Shown: one piece after another, positions 8,920-17,547 of the stretch | Position numbering within the stretch: position 1 is the first letter of the stretch | Layout: each line of letters starts with the position of its first letter | Source of the DNA: JAIQFV01 sp041494885 | Lineage (GTDB): Bacteria; Acidobacteriota; Terriglobia; JAIQFV01 | Length of the DNA stretch: 64,000 bases | Assembly: GCA_041494885.1 (NCBI GenBank) | Contig: JBGQBO010000005.1 | Coordinates: 1 to 64,000 of the forward strand | Direction: 5' to 3' | Made by a program: the position numbers and the translations under genes | Notes under the pieces: model-generated | The model's input: only the letters and a program-made list of their open reading frames with translations | Told to the model about the DNA's origin: nothing | Databases searched by the model: none

Positions 8920-10659
8920 TCAGGAAACCCGAAACACGAACATGGAATTGCCTACATTCGCGACGACCTGATATTTCTTCATCCAGTCAAGGCCGAGCGC
9001 CTTCTGCCGAGCCAACCAGTGCGCACTTACGGCATAATATCCCGGCGGAGGATACTTCACGATCACGCCCCACTCATCTGCCGTGGGGCGAAAACAGTGA
9101 ATCCCATAATGTTCGGGATTATCAAACCTCGAAAACGAATGAAGGGTAACAAAAGGGATGCCCTGCCGGTCCAGGACCTCTTTCAACACCTTTAGATCCT
9201 GCCCCCAATCCACGTTAGAGTCGTCCAGCCACTCTATCCCGTGGGCCGGCCCCCTCACGAACTCATTAAAATAGGAGAGATGATTCGGGAATGCCATCAG
9301 GCTCGAAGAAACATGCCATACGAGAAGGCATCCGGCCGCGCATGCGGCAATCCTCTTTCCAGTGGGAAAAGGGACGACTCTGCATGAGAGGATCATCAAA
9401 AAGGGGAAAACAGGAAGAAGGTACCGCACTCCCAAGGGGTCGGCCAGTGCACACACCGCGGTGGTGTAGACTGCAGCGGGAAGGATGAGAAAGACAGCCG
9501 CCTTCCATTCAGACCGCCAACTCTTGATAAGGCGAATCAGCCCAAGAAAAACCATAATGATGAACGGCGCCGTGGCCTTGACCAGAAACGCCACCAGGAA
9601 GTAGTACCACCAACCACCCGTCTTCAGGTTTCCATGCAAATAATACTGGAAGTAAGGACGATGGTTCTTGTTGACTTGCTCCAGTCCCCGCAAGTAAAGG
9701 GTTGGATCGAAAGAACCCAGATACGCAAACTGTGCGATCAGACCGACGATACAGACAAAGATGACAATACCCAGAATTTTTGCCCGCTCCAACCTTAGGA
9801 GCGACTTCCAGATCTCCTGTCGCGGAAGGGCCAATTCAGCTTTTTCTTTTCGACGGGAGGAATTGCGAGACTTGCGACCCCGAACGTCCTGCATATCACC
9901 TCCTAGCGCCTGCAGCTTGGTGGGATCCTCCCCGAAGGGACCGGGTCCCCAGAACATCCAAAGGAGAACAACGGCTACGGGGAGAAGCACAATGGCCGAA
10001 AACTTGGAAGCCATCGCAGCCCCCATGGCCAGTGAACTCCAGTACACACTGCGTCTTTCCCCTAAGAGAAGATACCGCCACAAGAAATAAAACGCCGCGG
10101 TGAGAAAGGTCGTGACCCCCACATCAGTGGTCACAAGATGGGAATGCGCAATGAGGTTCGGCGAAAAGGCAAAGAGTGTCAGGGCACACAATCCGGGAAC
10201 ATTTCCGTAAAGCTGCTGAGCCCAACGAAAAATAATCAACCCCAAAAGGGTGGAAATCAAGACCATGGGCATCCGGCCGTAAAAAAGGAGCCGGTCCGCG
10301 TCGTTAGAATAGAGGAAATGAGAACCGAACTCTGATTGATGGGGAGGAATGTTCCATAGGGGATCATTGAAATTCATGTGCGGACGCAAGACCAACAATG
10401 GAAGAGCGCACAGAACTTTAATCAGCGGGGGATGTTCGGGGTTCAATCGGAAATCCCGCTTGAGGAGGTAGGAGTACCCTGCCGGCAGGTGTGCCACTTC
10501 ATCCGACGTGCTGCTTTCCCTCCGCATTTCGATGATATTCTGCGTCGCAAAGAGGGACAGAAGGACAACGACTATGACCCACACTTTGATCGGAACGCCC
10601 GGTGGCAACCGACGGGGGTTTGGTAGGGTTTGAAAACTGGCCTGGGTCAAGGGTGTCAT
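8920..10659 (-). CDS. ArnT-like GT-C membrane glycosyltransferase, paralogue A
   Basis: This 579 aa polytopic protein begins with a helix at about residues 24-42 and then the loop TSDEVAHLPAGYSYLLK, in which Asp53-Glu54 is the expected catalytic acidic pair. A conserved RLNPEHPPLIK follows and the C-terminal soluble part contains WLDDSNVDWGQDLK. A close relative sits at 15320-17062 on the opposite strand with the same landmarks. Members of this group are annotated as glycosyltransferase family 39 proteins and would use a polyprenyl-phosphate sugar donor at the outer face of the cytoplasmic membrane. A GT2 gene lies 34 bp upstream in the same orientation. A basic cytoplasmic insert (about residues 245-285) separates two helical halves. 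Confidence 0.88.
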   Translation of the reverse strand: MTPLTQASFQTLPNPRRLPPGVPIKVWVIVVVLLSLFATQNIIEMRRESSTSDEVAHLPAGYSYLLKRDFRLNPEHPPLIKVLCALPLLVLRPHMNFNDPLWNIPPHQSEFGSHFLYSNDADRLLFYGRMPMVLISTLLGLIIFRWAQQLYGNVPGLCALTLFAFSPNLIAHSHLVTTDVGVTTFLTAAFYFLWRYLLLGERRSVYWSSLAMGAAMASKFSAIVLLPVAVVLLWMFWGPGPFGEDPTKLQALGGDMQDVRGRKSRNSSRRKEKAELALPRQEIWKSLLRLERAKILGIVIFVCIVGLIAQFAYLGSFDPTLYLRGLEQVNKNHRPYFQYYLHGNLKTGGWWYYFLVAFLVKATAPFIIMVFLGLIRLIKSWRSEWKAAVFLILPAAVYTTAVCALADPLGVRYLLPVFPFLMILSCRVVPFPTGKRIAACAAGCLLVWHVSSSLMAFPNHLSYFNEFVRGPAHGIEWLDDSNVDWGQDLKVLKEVLDRQGIPFVTLHSFSRFDNPEHYGIHCFRPTADEWGVIVKYPPPGYYAVSAHWLARQKALGLDWMKKYQVVANVGNSMFVFRVS

Positions 10660-10693
10660 TCAATTAGCGTCAATGCTGAAGACATTGTGGGAT

Positions 10694-11632
10694 TTATTGT
10701 TCTGGCTGAGTCAATGTTGAACACGCTTGCCGAAGGGCTGACAATCGCTCCGTGAACTCCTCGGCTCGTGCTTTCCCGGGGAGGCAACGATAAATTACCT
10801 TCTTTGCCCTCAAGACGACACTCATCAAAACGGAATAGACACGGGCCGCTCCCCTCCCCCTGTATTTACGGAGGAGCCTCAATTGGCCGGAATAATAATG
10901 TTCCAGCATCTCGAGTCGTTTATGTGTCGTCGATGCGCCGCCGTGATGAAATGCGCTTCCGGCGGCCGAGAAACACACAGACCAGCCTCCCCTCCTCAGC
11001 CGGAGGCACAGATCCTCATCCTCAGAATACATGAAGAATTGCTCATCGAAAAGATCGACCTCCTCAAGTGCACTTCGTCTGAGCATCAAGCAGGAGGCAT
11101 CGATCCAGTCCACCGAACAGTCGAGGAGATCCCTATCGAGGACAGGCCGATGGGTCCTGCGAAAGAGAGGGGAGCGGACGTTCTCGGTGAGACCGAACAA
11201 CTCCAGGGCATGGTTGAATGGCGTCAGGAAATTCCAGGTGCTTGTCTGTTCTGTTCCCTTGGAATTGACCATTCGGCATCCCGCCCCCCCACAGCGCGGG
11301 TGCAAGCGCATCGTATTCCGCAAGGCGTTTAACGCACTGGGATTCAGCCGCGCATCGCTGTTGAGCAGCAGGATGAGCGGCGCTGCCGTGGCCGAAATAG
11401 CCTGATTACAAGCCGCCCCGAACCCCCGATTGGTTCCATTCGCAATCGTTGTGACGTTGGGATAGGCCTTTCGAATGGCCTCGCAGCTCCCGTCACTGGA
11501 GGCATTATCCACCACAACCGATTCCATGGTCGCCGATTGCGCGCTCTCAAATACCGATGCCAGGCATTCCAACAGCAAGTCTTTGGTATTGTAGTTGACG
11601 ATAATGACGGTGAGCTGAGGGTTTGATTCCAT
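10694..11632 (-). CDS. GT2 glycosyltransferase, rhamnosyltransferase-like
   Basis: The N-terminus MESNPQLTVIIVNYNTKD begins the GT-A domain. VVDNASSDGS, RGFGAACNQA, LLLNSDARL and DEQFFMYSEDEDLCLRLRR are hallmarks of the WbbL-type rhamnosyltransferase family. I start it at the ATG at 11630-11632 (312 aa). The frame stays open another 46 codons to 11770, but that would overlap the divergent gene at 11744 and adds no family sequence. The enzyme is expected to add a deoxyhexose to a growing lipid-linked glycan in the cytoplasm. It is divergent from the next GT2, with about 110 bp between them for both promoters. Confidence 0.9.
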   Translation of the reverse strand: MESNPQLTVIIVNYNTKDLLLECLASVFESAQSATMESVVVDNASSDGSCEAIRKAYPNVTTIANGTNRGFGAACNQAISATAAPLILLLNSDARLNPSALNALRNTMRLHPRCGGAGCRMVNSKGTEQTSTWNFLTPFNHALELFGLTENVRSPLFRRTHRPVLDRDLLDCSVDWIDASCLMLRRSALEEVDLFDEQFFMYSEDEDLCLRLRRGGWSVCFSAAGSAFHHGGASTTHKRLEMLEHYYSGQLRLLRKYRGRGAARVYSVLMSVVLRAKKVIYRCLPGKARAEEFTERLSALRQACSTLTQPEQ

Positions 11633-11743
11633 CCGCCAGAACATACTTGACCGTCCCGCCGCTGTCAATCTTGCTAAACGGGTCGTGGTCAAGTATATTT
11701 CTATGCCGATAGGGTTTGTGGACAGTCCCCACCCGAGTCTTCG

Positions 11744-12676
11744 ATGACACCAGAAAACACTGCATCCCAAAACCCAAGCTGTCCCCTGGTTTCCGTCATT
11801 GTTCCCTGTTACAACTCAGAGCGGACCATCCGTCAATGTCTCCAATCAATCCTGAATCAGCATACGTCAATATCCTATGATGTCCTGGTCGTTGATAGTT
11901 CAACCGACCGGACTGCGGAGATCGTGAGACAGGAGTTCCCCTTCGTCCGACTGATTCATCTCGAGAAAAGGGCATTCTCCAGCACTGCAAGGAACATAGG
12001 GATTCGGGCAACTGAGGCACCGTTCTGCTGGATGATAGACTCCGACTGCATTGCCTCACCTGATGAAATCGAGCGCATGGTTTCACGTCACCACGAAGCG
12101 GAATATGCTGCGGTGGCCGGCTCCCTTTTGAATGGGACTCCCCGGAGTCTGAGCGGATGGGTCAGTTATTTAATTGAGTTCAAAGAGTTCATGCCAACTA
12201 TGCCGAAGCGCCTCGACTGGAAGGTCCCGACAGCGAACATTGTTTACCGGACCGAAGTTCTAAGGCGCTATGGATACTTTGACACGGATGTGCCGATGGG
12301 CGAGGACCTTCTGTTTCATTGGAAGCTCTCCTCCGGCGGAGAGCGAATTTTATTTGATCCCGCGATCGAGGCGACCCACCTCAACCGCACCGGCTGGAAG
12401 AAGGTGTTGTTCTACCAAGTTGACTTAGGCTGGTATTCGGCCGCGGCGCGGAGACGAGGAGGCCTTCCAGGTCAGATTCTGCTTCGCCATCCCTCGCTGA
12501 TTTTGATCATGCCCTTCGTGAGATTCAAGAATGCCTTAAAATGGTTCGCCCTCCATGACTGGAGGACATTGGGCGTGTTCTTACTCGTCTCGCCCATGTA
12601 TCTGCTGGCAGCGTCATTTTGGTCAGTGGGATTCTATCGTGGGGTCAAAAGTGAGGGGCAACGATCGTCGGCTTAG
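11744..12676 (+). CDS. GT2 glycosyltransferase with C-terminal membrane segment
   Basis: This 310 aa protein has SVIVPCYNSE, VVDSSTDRTAE and MIDSDCIASPDE (Asp99, Asp101) of a GT-A domain, then EDLLFHWKLSSGGERILFDP. The C-terminal 60 residues include a hydrophobic stretch (TLGVFLLVSPMYLLAASFW) that could anchor it to the membrane. It is the first of the plus-strand genes at 11.7-17.1 kb. A decayed copy of its C-terminal half lies at 13513-13900, so the gene was once duplicated. Donor and acceptor are unknown. The ATG at 11744 leaves little room for a promoter outside the upstream divergent gene. Confidence 0.9.
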   Translation: MTPENTASQNPSCPLVSVIVPCYNSERTIRQCLQSILNQHTSISYDVLVVDSSTDRTAEIVRQEFPFVRLIHLEKRAFSSTARNIGIRATEAPFCWMIDSDCIASPDEIERMVSRHHEAEYAAVAGSLLNGTPRSLSGWVSYLIEFKEFMPTMPKRLDWKVPTANIVYRTEVLRRYGYFDTDVPMGEDLLFHWKLSSGGERILFDPAIEATHLNRTGWKKVLFYQVDLGWYSAAARRRGGLPGQILLRHPSLILIMPFVRFKNALKWFALHDWRTLGVFLLVSPMYLLAASFWSVGFYRGVKSEGQRSSA

Positions 12677-12893
12677 CAGGTCGTTCCGCCAACTATTAGT
12701 GAAGGGGTGCTCGGAGCTACCCGTTCTCGTGTCCCCTTCTGTGTCGGGATAGGGTCGGGGGAGGTTCAATGGTTGCGAAGATCCATCCCTCAGACTCGCG
12801 ATGGTGGGTCGGCGGTGTGATGAAGGTTAAGAATCTCCCTTCGCAAAAAAACCTCGCGCGCCATGATTGCCTGCTTGTCGTTACTTTGAATCG

Positions 12894-13425
12894 CTAACGC
12901 CTCCCGGTGGTATTGGGCAGTGCAATATCCCCTTGTTGCCCCCACCCCCCACTAGCAGAAGCGGTAGGTGGCATAGTGGTCGGTTGAGAGCGGAATGATC
13001 CATATCCCTTGCGAGGCCCGCCAAATCCCCGGATCCGCCTTCCCGTCTCCACCATAATCGCCCACCACCGGCGTGTCCCCCAGACTCGGCCACCCTGCCG
13101 CAATGAACTGCACCTGGTTGTAGTCGTACCCGATCGTGGCTCCCCATTCAAACACCACGGTCGTTGCCGCCCCGTTGGGAACACCCGCCCCGTTCAAAGT
13201 CACAGAACTGGACGTCACGTTCGTTGCTGAACCGGCCGTCGCTGTGGAAATCATCGGGGGCATTGTTTGCTGAGTTGAAAATGCGAACCTCGCGTAAACG
13301 TTAGACAAAAATTTTCGAGGGGTGAGCCGATCTACGTTCTCTTCACGCCTTATGAGTTGAGGCGGACAGATCCCGCCGCCGCAGTTTGAACTTTCCTGGC
13401 ACCAATGAAGAGACGGCTTTGACAT
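12894..13425 (-). pseudogene. Relic of a secreted FG-GAP/VCBS-repeat protein, frameshifted
   Basis: The open frame 12952-13425 encodes a stretch reading SSSVTLNGAGVPNGAATT then VVFEWG, which resembles an Ig/FN3-like repeat, followed by TPVVGDYGGDGKADPGIWR and ASQGIWIIPL, the pattern of FG-GAP-like repeats (D-x-D-G-K-x-D-x-x-x-W-R). The frame stops at 12952-12954. The family text resumes in another minus frame as GGWGQQGDIALP (stop at 12897), the linker expected after each repeat, and a G-rich homopolymer tract lies at the junction near 12940-12958. No signal peptide or full-length upstream part is visible. It is most simply a truncated, frameshifted remnant of a large surface protein. A sequencing error in the G tract is an alternative for the frameshift but not for the missing N-terminus. 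Confidence 0.55.
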
Positions 13426-13512
13426 TCCCTGGGTCCGATAAGGAAGGGTTTGTCATGCGTGAGGCTCTTCTTCCCAGATTCTGAAGACAAGCTTAAAGAT
13501 AAAGAGATGTGA

Positions 13513-13900
13513 ACGATCGATGCGCACTACGGCTACATCGAAGAAAATCTGGCCATGTTAGAGGATTTTCTGTTTAACTGGAAGATTCATTCGGCAGGAG
13601 AAGAGATCCTGTTTGATTCTTCACTCTAGGTCACCCACTTGAACCGGAAGGGCTGAGAAGGGGGACTGCTTCACCAGATTCCATTGGGTGGGAGGTCAGC
13701 AATCGCAAGAAAACGAGGGACTTGCCGGGCATTTTTTGCTCCGTCACCCGTCGCTGATCCTGCTGATGCCGTTCATGAGGACCATAAATGCGGCGAAATG
13801 GTTCGCTGCTTATGACCACAGGACACTAGCGGTGTTCTTATGCCTATGGCCCATGTATGTGGAGGCAGTTTCATTCTGGGCATATGGATTCTTCAGGTAA
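13513..13900 (+). pseudogene. Decayed duplicate of the GT2 gene at 11744-12676
   Basis: Read in frame from 13513, the sequence gives YGYIEENLAMLEDFLFNWK and SAGEEILFDSSL, matching YGYFDTDVPMGEDLLFHWK and SGGERILFDPAI of the intact gene. A TAG at 13627 and a TGA at 13654 interrupt the frame, and a frameshift near 13712-13725 moves the match to the next frame, where HFLLRHPSLILLMPFMR and WFAAYDHRTLAVFL continue to a stop at 13898-13900. The N-terminal half is gone. The fragment is therefore a tandem-duplicate relic. A GTG-initiated open frame of 70 codons at 13688 is only the tail of this relic and should not be called a gene. Confidence 0.8.
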
Positions 13901-14033
13901 GCTATTAAAAAAAGTGACTGCGCGGATGGAATTGATTTTGGGGGAGGGATGGTCCAGCCACGGGAGGGCGCGATTCTCGAATCATGGCTATGGGAAACCT
14001 CAAGAACCCAACAACAAGTACCTGCCGATCCAT

Positions 14034-15251
14034 ATGACCAGCAAATTAAGGCTGATGCAACGATTAGAGGATATTGGTATCAAGGAGGCCTTCGCCCTGC
14101 TGATCGCCTCCCTCTCCCTTGCTTACGCAATAAGCACCGCGCCGCGAAGGGGAATCGATATCGTTTTTTTCCAGCAGGCGGGAAGTGGTTGGCTGGCGGG
14201 GACTCGCCAGATCGGGCAGGAACCGGCGGGAGAATATCCTCCCTCTACGATCGTCCTCTTTTCGATCCTCACCCTGGTATCTCCTGAACAATTGCGGGTC
14301 CTCTGGCTGGGACTGAACGTTGCTTCGACCGTCCTTATTTTCTATCTGCTGGCCCAATGGATCAGTCATCCCTGGCCATTCAAAGCTCATTTCATTCTGA
14401 TCGCGCTGTTCCTCAGTTGGGCCCCTTTCCGGGTAACGTTGCGTAACGGCCAACTTGGCCTCGTTATCACCATCCTGATTCTTACGATGGAGTTGGCACA
14501 ACGGCGACAAAGAGATCTTGTGGCAGGCGTCCTGTTAGGGTTTTCCCTGAGCAAATTCTCTTTAACTTTTCCGTTCTTCCTTTATTACCTGTTCAGGGGG
14601 CGATGGAAAATCGTTGCAATGACCCTGCTGATCCCCCTCATCCTGACTCAAATCTATGCCTTTCGCATGCACCAGTCTCTGGCAACTATTATCGTCGAGT
14701 ACATTCGCTCATTGATCCAAACCCAACTCGCCAACAATTCAATCTACATGGGCAGCAGTGAAATCAAACCCTTGCTCCTGGGATTGACGGGGGAAAATGG
14801 AACCCTCAGCTCTGGTCTGAGCATTGCGATTTCGCTCGTGGCCTTGATCGTCATGACGATTCTTTTTTCCCGAACCCCCCATTGCCAAAATGCCCACATT
14901 GCCATACTGACCCTGTTCGGTCTCTGGGCGGTCTATCACCGGGTCCACGACTCCATCTTGTGTGTCATTCCGGCGGCCCTGTTAGTGGATTTCGTGGTGA
15001 AGGGAAAGTTTGTTCCGTGGAGTAAGGGTTGCCTGGCCGCGTTAGGATTGCTGGTGATCAGCATTCCCGGTGTTCTGACCGCGCGCCTCAAATTCAGTGA
15101 GACACAATTGTCCGCCAGCGTCCTGGGTTTCATAGGCCTGCACAGTGAAAGAATCCTGGTCTTCGGGATGTTTTGGATTTTTCTGTTCCTATTATGGAGG
15201 ACGGCCCGTCAAGTAATTGCCCCTGCTGCCGGCTTAACGCGTCAAGATTGA
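14034..15251 (+). CDS. GT87-like (DUF2029) membrane glycosyltransferase
   Basis: The 405 aa protein starting at MTSKLRLMQR is polytopic with about ten hydrophobic segments. The first loop contains EYPPST, recalling the YPP motif of GT87/PimE-type mannosyltransferases, followed by LRVLWLGLN; further on is RNGQLGLVITILI, another family-like feature (a conserved NGQ before a helix). The frame extends upstream to 13857 through the GT2 relic, but those residues show no family similarity, so the ATG at 14034 is preferred. Such enzymes transfer mannose or a related sugar from polyprenyl phosphate at the outer membrane face. It precedes the second ArnT-like gene by about 70 bp in the same direction. 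Confidence 0.8.
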   Translation: MTSKLRLMQRLEDIGIKEAFALLIASLSLAYAISTAPRRGIDIVFFQQAGSGWLAGTRQIGQEPAGEYPPSTIVLFSILTLVSPEQLRVLWLGLNVASTVLIFYLLAQWISHPWPFKAHFILIALFLSWAPFRVTLRNGQLGLVITILILTMELAQRRQRDLVAGVLLGFSLSKFSLTFPFFLYYLFRGRWKIVAMTLLIPLILTQIYAFRMHQSLATIIVEYIRSLIQTQLANNSIYMGSSEIKPLLLGLTGENGTLSSGLSIAISLVALIVMTILFSRTPHCQNAHIAILTLFGLWAVYHRVHDSILCVIPAALLVDFVVKGKFVPWSKGCLAALGLLVISIPGVLTARLKFSETQLSASVLGFIGLHSERILVFGMFWIFLFLLWRTARQVIAPAAGLTRQD

Positions 15252-15319
15252 TCAGACCCCGGTCAAAGAAAAACGCTTCCCTTTTTTTGCTGGCGGACTA
15301 CGGTACTTTAAGGATGACG

Positions 15320-17062
15320 ATGAAGAGATTTTTTTTGAGGAAGGACAAACCCAACCAGGACCCGCGCCAATCGGGCGGCAGTGTTCCAGCGAAACTTTGG
15401 ATCATTGTTTCCGCCCTATTGCTTGTATTTGCAGCTCAAAATATCTTGGAGATGCGGCAAGAAAGCTGCAGCAGCGACGAACTGATTAAATTGACCGCTG
15501 GTTATACCTATTTACTTAAAGGGGATTTCCGACTTAACCGGCTTCATCCGCCTCTTTTGAAGATGTACTCCGGTCTCCCTCTGCTCGCCCTGCATCCGAA
15601 GATTGATTTCTCCGATTCGAATTGGGTTGGCCCCGTCAATCAGTGGAAGTTTTCCTCGGATTTTCTCTATTCGAATAACACGGATCAAATCCTCTTCTGG
15701 GGACGGCTGCCAGTCGTACTGTTGACAACGCTGCTGGGCTTTATCATTTTTCGTTGGGCGCAGCTGCTGTATGGAAATCTCTCGGGAATCTTTGCGCTCG
15801 CTCTGTTCAGCTTCAGCCCCACCTTTATTGCACATTCCCACTGGGTAACCCTCGATGCCGGTACAGCTGCCGTGCTGACGATTTCTCTCTACCTGCTGTG
15901 GAGTTACACGCGGTCTGGCAAAACAATGACCCTGCTCTGGAGTAATCTGATCATGGGAGCAGCTTTGGGCTCGAAGTATCTCGCCTTTGCGATGCTGCCC
16001 AGCTACGCAATTTTGCTTTGGACCTTATCCCGCCTGGATATTTCATCGAGCCACATGTCGGCAGCTATCTCGACGAAAAAAGAGAATATTTCCACTTCGA
16101 AAGCGAATCTGCGCAAGGCGTCAGATCAAAAGCCCAATAAGAAGGGTCATCCCCAAGGAAGCCCCCGGACATTCCTCCAAAGCATCAAAGAACCAAAGAT
16201 AATGATCCTGCTGGTTTTGTTTGTTATTGGAATTGTGGGTGCAATGTCCCTCGTGGCCTACTTCGGTCTGCTGCCTCTTGGAAAATATTTTGTCGGATTA
16301 GCACAGATTAAGGACTACAAACGTTCCAGTTTCCCCTTTTATCTGCACGGCAGTTTCACAGCGGGCGGGGCGTGGTATTTCTTACTTGTCACTTTTTTCG
16401 TCAAGGCGACAGCTCCCTTCCTTATCTTGATCTCAATGAGGTTGATCACTTTCTTTCGAAATTGGACCATGGAGTGGAGAGACTCGATATTTCTGATCCT
16501 TCCTTCGTTGATTTACTTTGCTATCGTTTCGGCCATGGCGAATCCGATTGGCGTTCGATACTTATTGCCCATGCTTCCCCTGCTAATGATCTTTTCGAGT
16601 GGGCTGGTTAAGCTCTTCGCCAAGCAAAAGACAGCGTGGTGGATTTTGTGGCTCCTCCTCGGTTGGCACATCACCTCTTCTCTGGTGGCTTTTCCACATC
16701 ACCTCTCCTATTTCAACGAATTCGTGGGTGGCCCTTCGCATGGAACAGATTGGCTTGACGACTCCAACGTAGATTGGGGGCAGGAATTAAAGGGTTTGAA
16801 AAAGGCCCTGGACAAGCGGGGCATCGAGACTGTTACACTGATTTCTTTTTCACCGTACGACAATCCTGAATACTATGGCATTCGTTGCAACCGACCACCG
16901 CAAGAGGAATGGCCCGGCGTTTTTGAGCATCCACGCCCGGGGACTTACGTGATCAGCGCGCATTGGCTGGCCCGTGCTAAAGGGCTGGGGTTTGATTGGA
17001 AATTCCGATATCCCGTGATCGCAAATGTCGGAAATTCGATGTTTGTGTTCCAAATCTCTTGA
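15320..17062 (+). CDS. ArnT-like GT-C membrane glycosyltransferase, paralogue B
   Basis: This protein of about 580 aa parallels the 8920-10659 gene: SSDELIKLTAGYTYLLKGD with the acidic pair, RLNRLHPPLLK, IIFRWAQLLYGN, FIAHSHW and the C-terminal WLDDSNVDWGQELK and YGIRCNRPP. The start at 15320 has AAGGA five bases upstream; ATG at 15314 and a far-upstream ATG at 15173 inside the previous gene are alternatives. The cytoplasmic insert between the two helical halves is Lys/Ser-rich. Codon use is more AT-rich than in the minus-strand paralogue. It probably transfers a sugar from a polyprenyl-phosphate donor. The two paralogues flank the GT2/relic region in inverted orientation. Confidence 0.88.
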   Translation: MKRFFLRKDKPNQDPRQSGGSVPAKLWIIVSALLLVFAAQNILEMRQESCSSDELIKLTAGYTYLLKGDFRLNRLHPPLLKMYSGLPLLALHPKIDFSDSNWVGPVNQWKFSSDFLYSNNTDQILFWGRLPVVLLTTLLGFIIFRWAQLLYGNLSGIFALALFSFSPTFIAHSHWVTLDAGTAAVLTISLYLLWSYTRSGKTMTLLWSNLIMGAALGSKYLAFAMLPSYAILLWTLSRLDISSSHMSAAISTKKENISTSKANLRKASDQKPNKKGHPQGSPRTFLQSIKEPKIMILLVLFVIGIVGAMSLVAYFGLLPLGKYFVGLAQIKDYKRSSFPFYLHGSFTAGGAWYFLLVTFFVKATAPFLILISMRLITFFRNWTMEWRDSIFLILPSLIYFAIVSAMANPIGVRYLLPMLPLLMIFSSGLVKLFAKQKTAWWILWLLLGWHITSSLVAFPHHLSYFNEFVGGPSHGTDWLDDSNVDWGQELKGLKKALDKRGIETVTLISFSPYDNPEYYGIRCNRPPQEEWPGVFEHPRPGTYVISAHWLARAKGLGFDWKFRYPVIANVGNSMFVFQIS

Positions 17063-17131
17063 AATCCTGCCTCCCTTCACGTCGGACTTGAATTCAACCT
17101 GAATTCCGAAATTTAAACAACGGCGTGAGGA

Positions 17132-17323
17132 TCAAACCTCCTGCAAAAACGAGACTGCCGTATAAAACGGGACAAATTCGTCCATGACGAGATCACGTCC
17201 GCGGGTGGCGCGAATCCGGCGTGACACTTCAGTCACACCATCGGCATCATAGCGCCTGATTTCCCGGGTGATTGCCGCAGGGTCAACCTGTTTATGGAGT
17301 GTCCAGCTCCTGAACTTCAGCGG
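17132..17323 (-). pseudogene. Possible C-terminal fragment of a lost gene
   Basis: On the minus strand a frame from 17323 to a TGA at 17132-17134 is open for about 63 codons without a start codon; an in-frame TGA lies just upstream at 17324-17326. It reads as plausible protein (for example AITREIRRYDADGVTEVSRR and DEFVPFYTAV). The style recalls the helical C-termini of some sugar transferases, but I cannot name the family. It could be a remnant of a gene whose upstream part was replaced by the present GT4 at 17548-18552. The rest of the stretch from 17063 to 17547 shows no convincing gene, RNA or terminator. Confidence 0.3.
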
Positions 17324-17547
17324 TCACAGGCAGTATTTCTATTGAGGATAATAAGGCATGGTGACGGACGACTGTATTTCACGAAGTGGTACGTTTGCGC
17401 GGCCGGGATCTGCACGCTTTTCCGCGGATCCCGGGCTCTTGCGACCGGCAGGGAAAAACCCGCGATCCCAAATAATGCCTCACGGTTACCAGAGCTTGAG
17501 CGGATCACTCTCCATGCCACAACAACTGTCACTCAAGGAAGAATCCT

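Noticed and set aside
13688..13900. 70-codon frame starting with GTG as a small membrane protein
   Set aside because: It is the tail of a decayed GT2 copy, as shown by matches upstream of its start in another frame.
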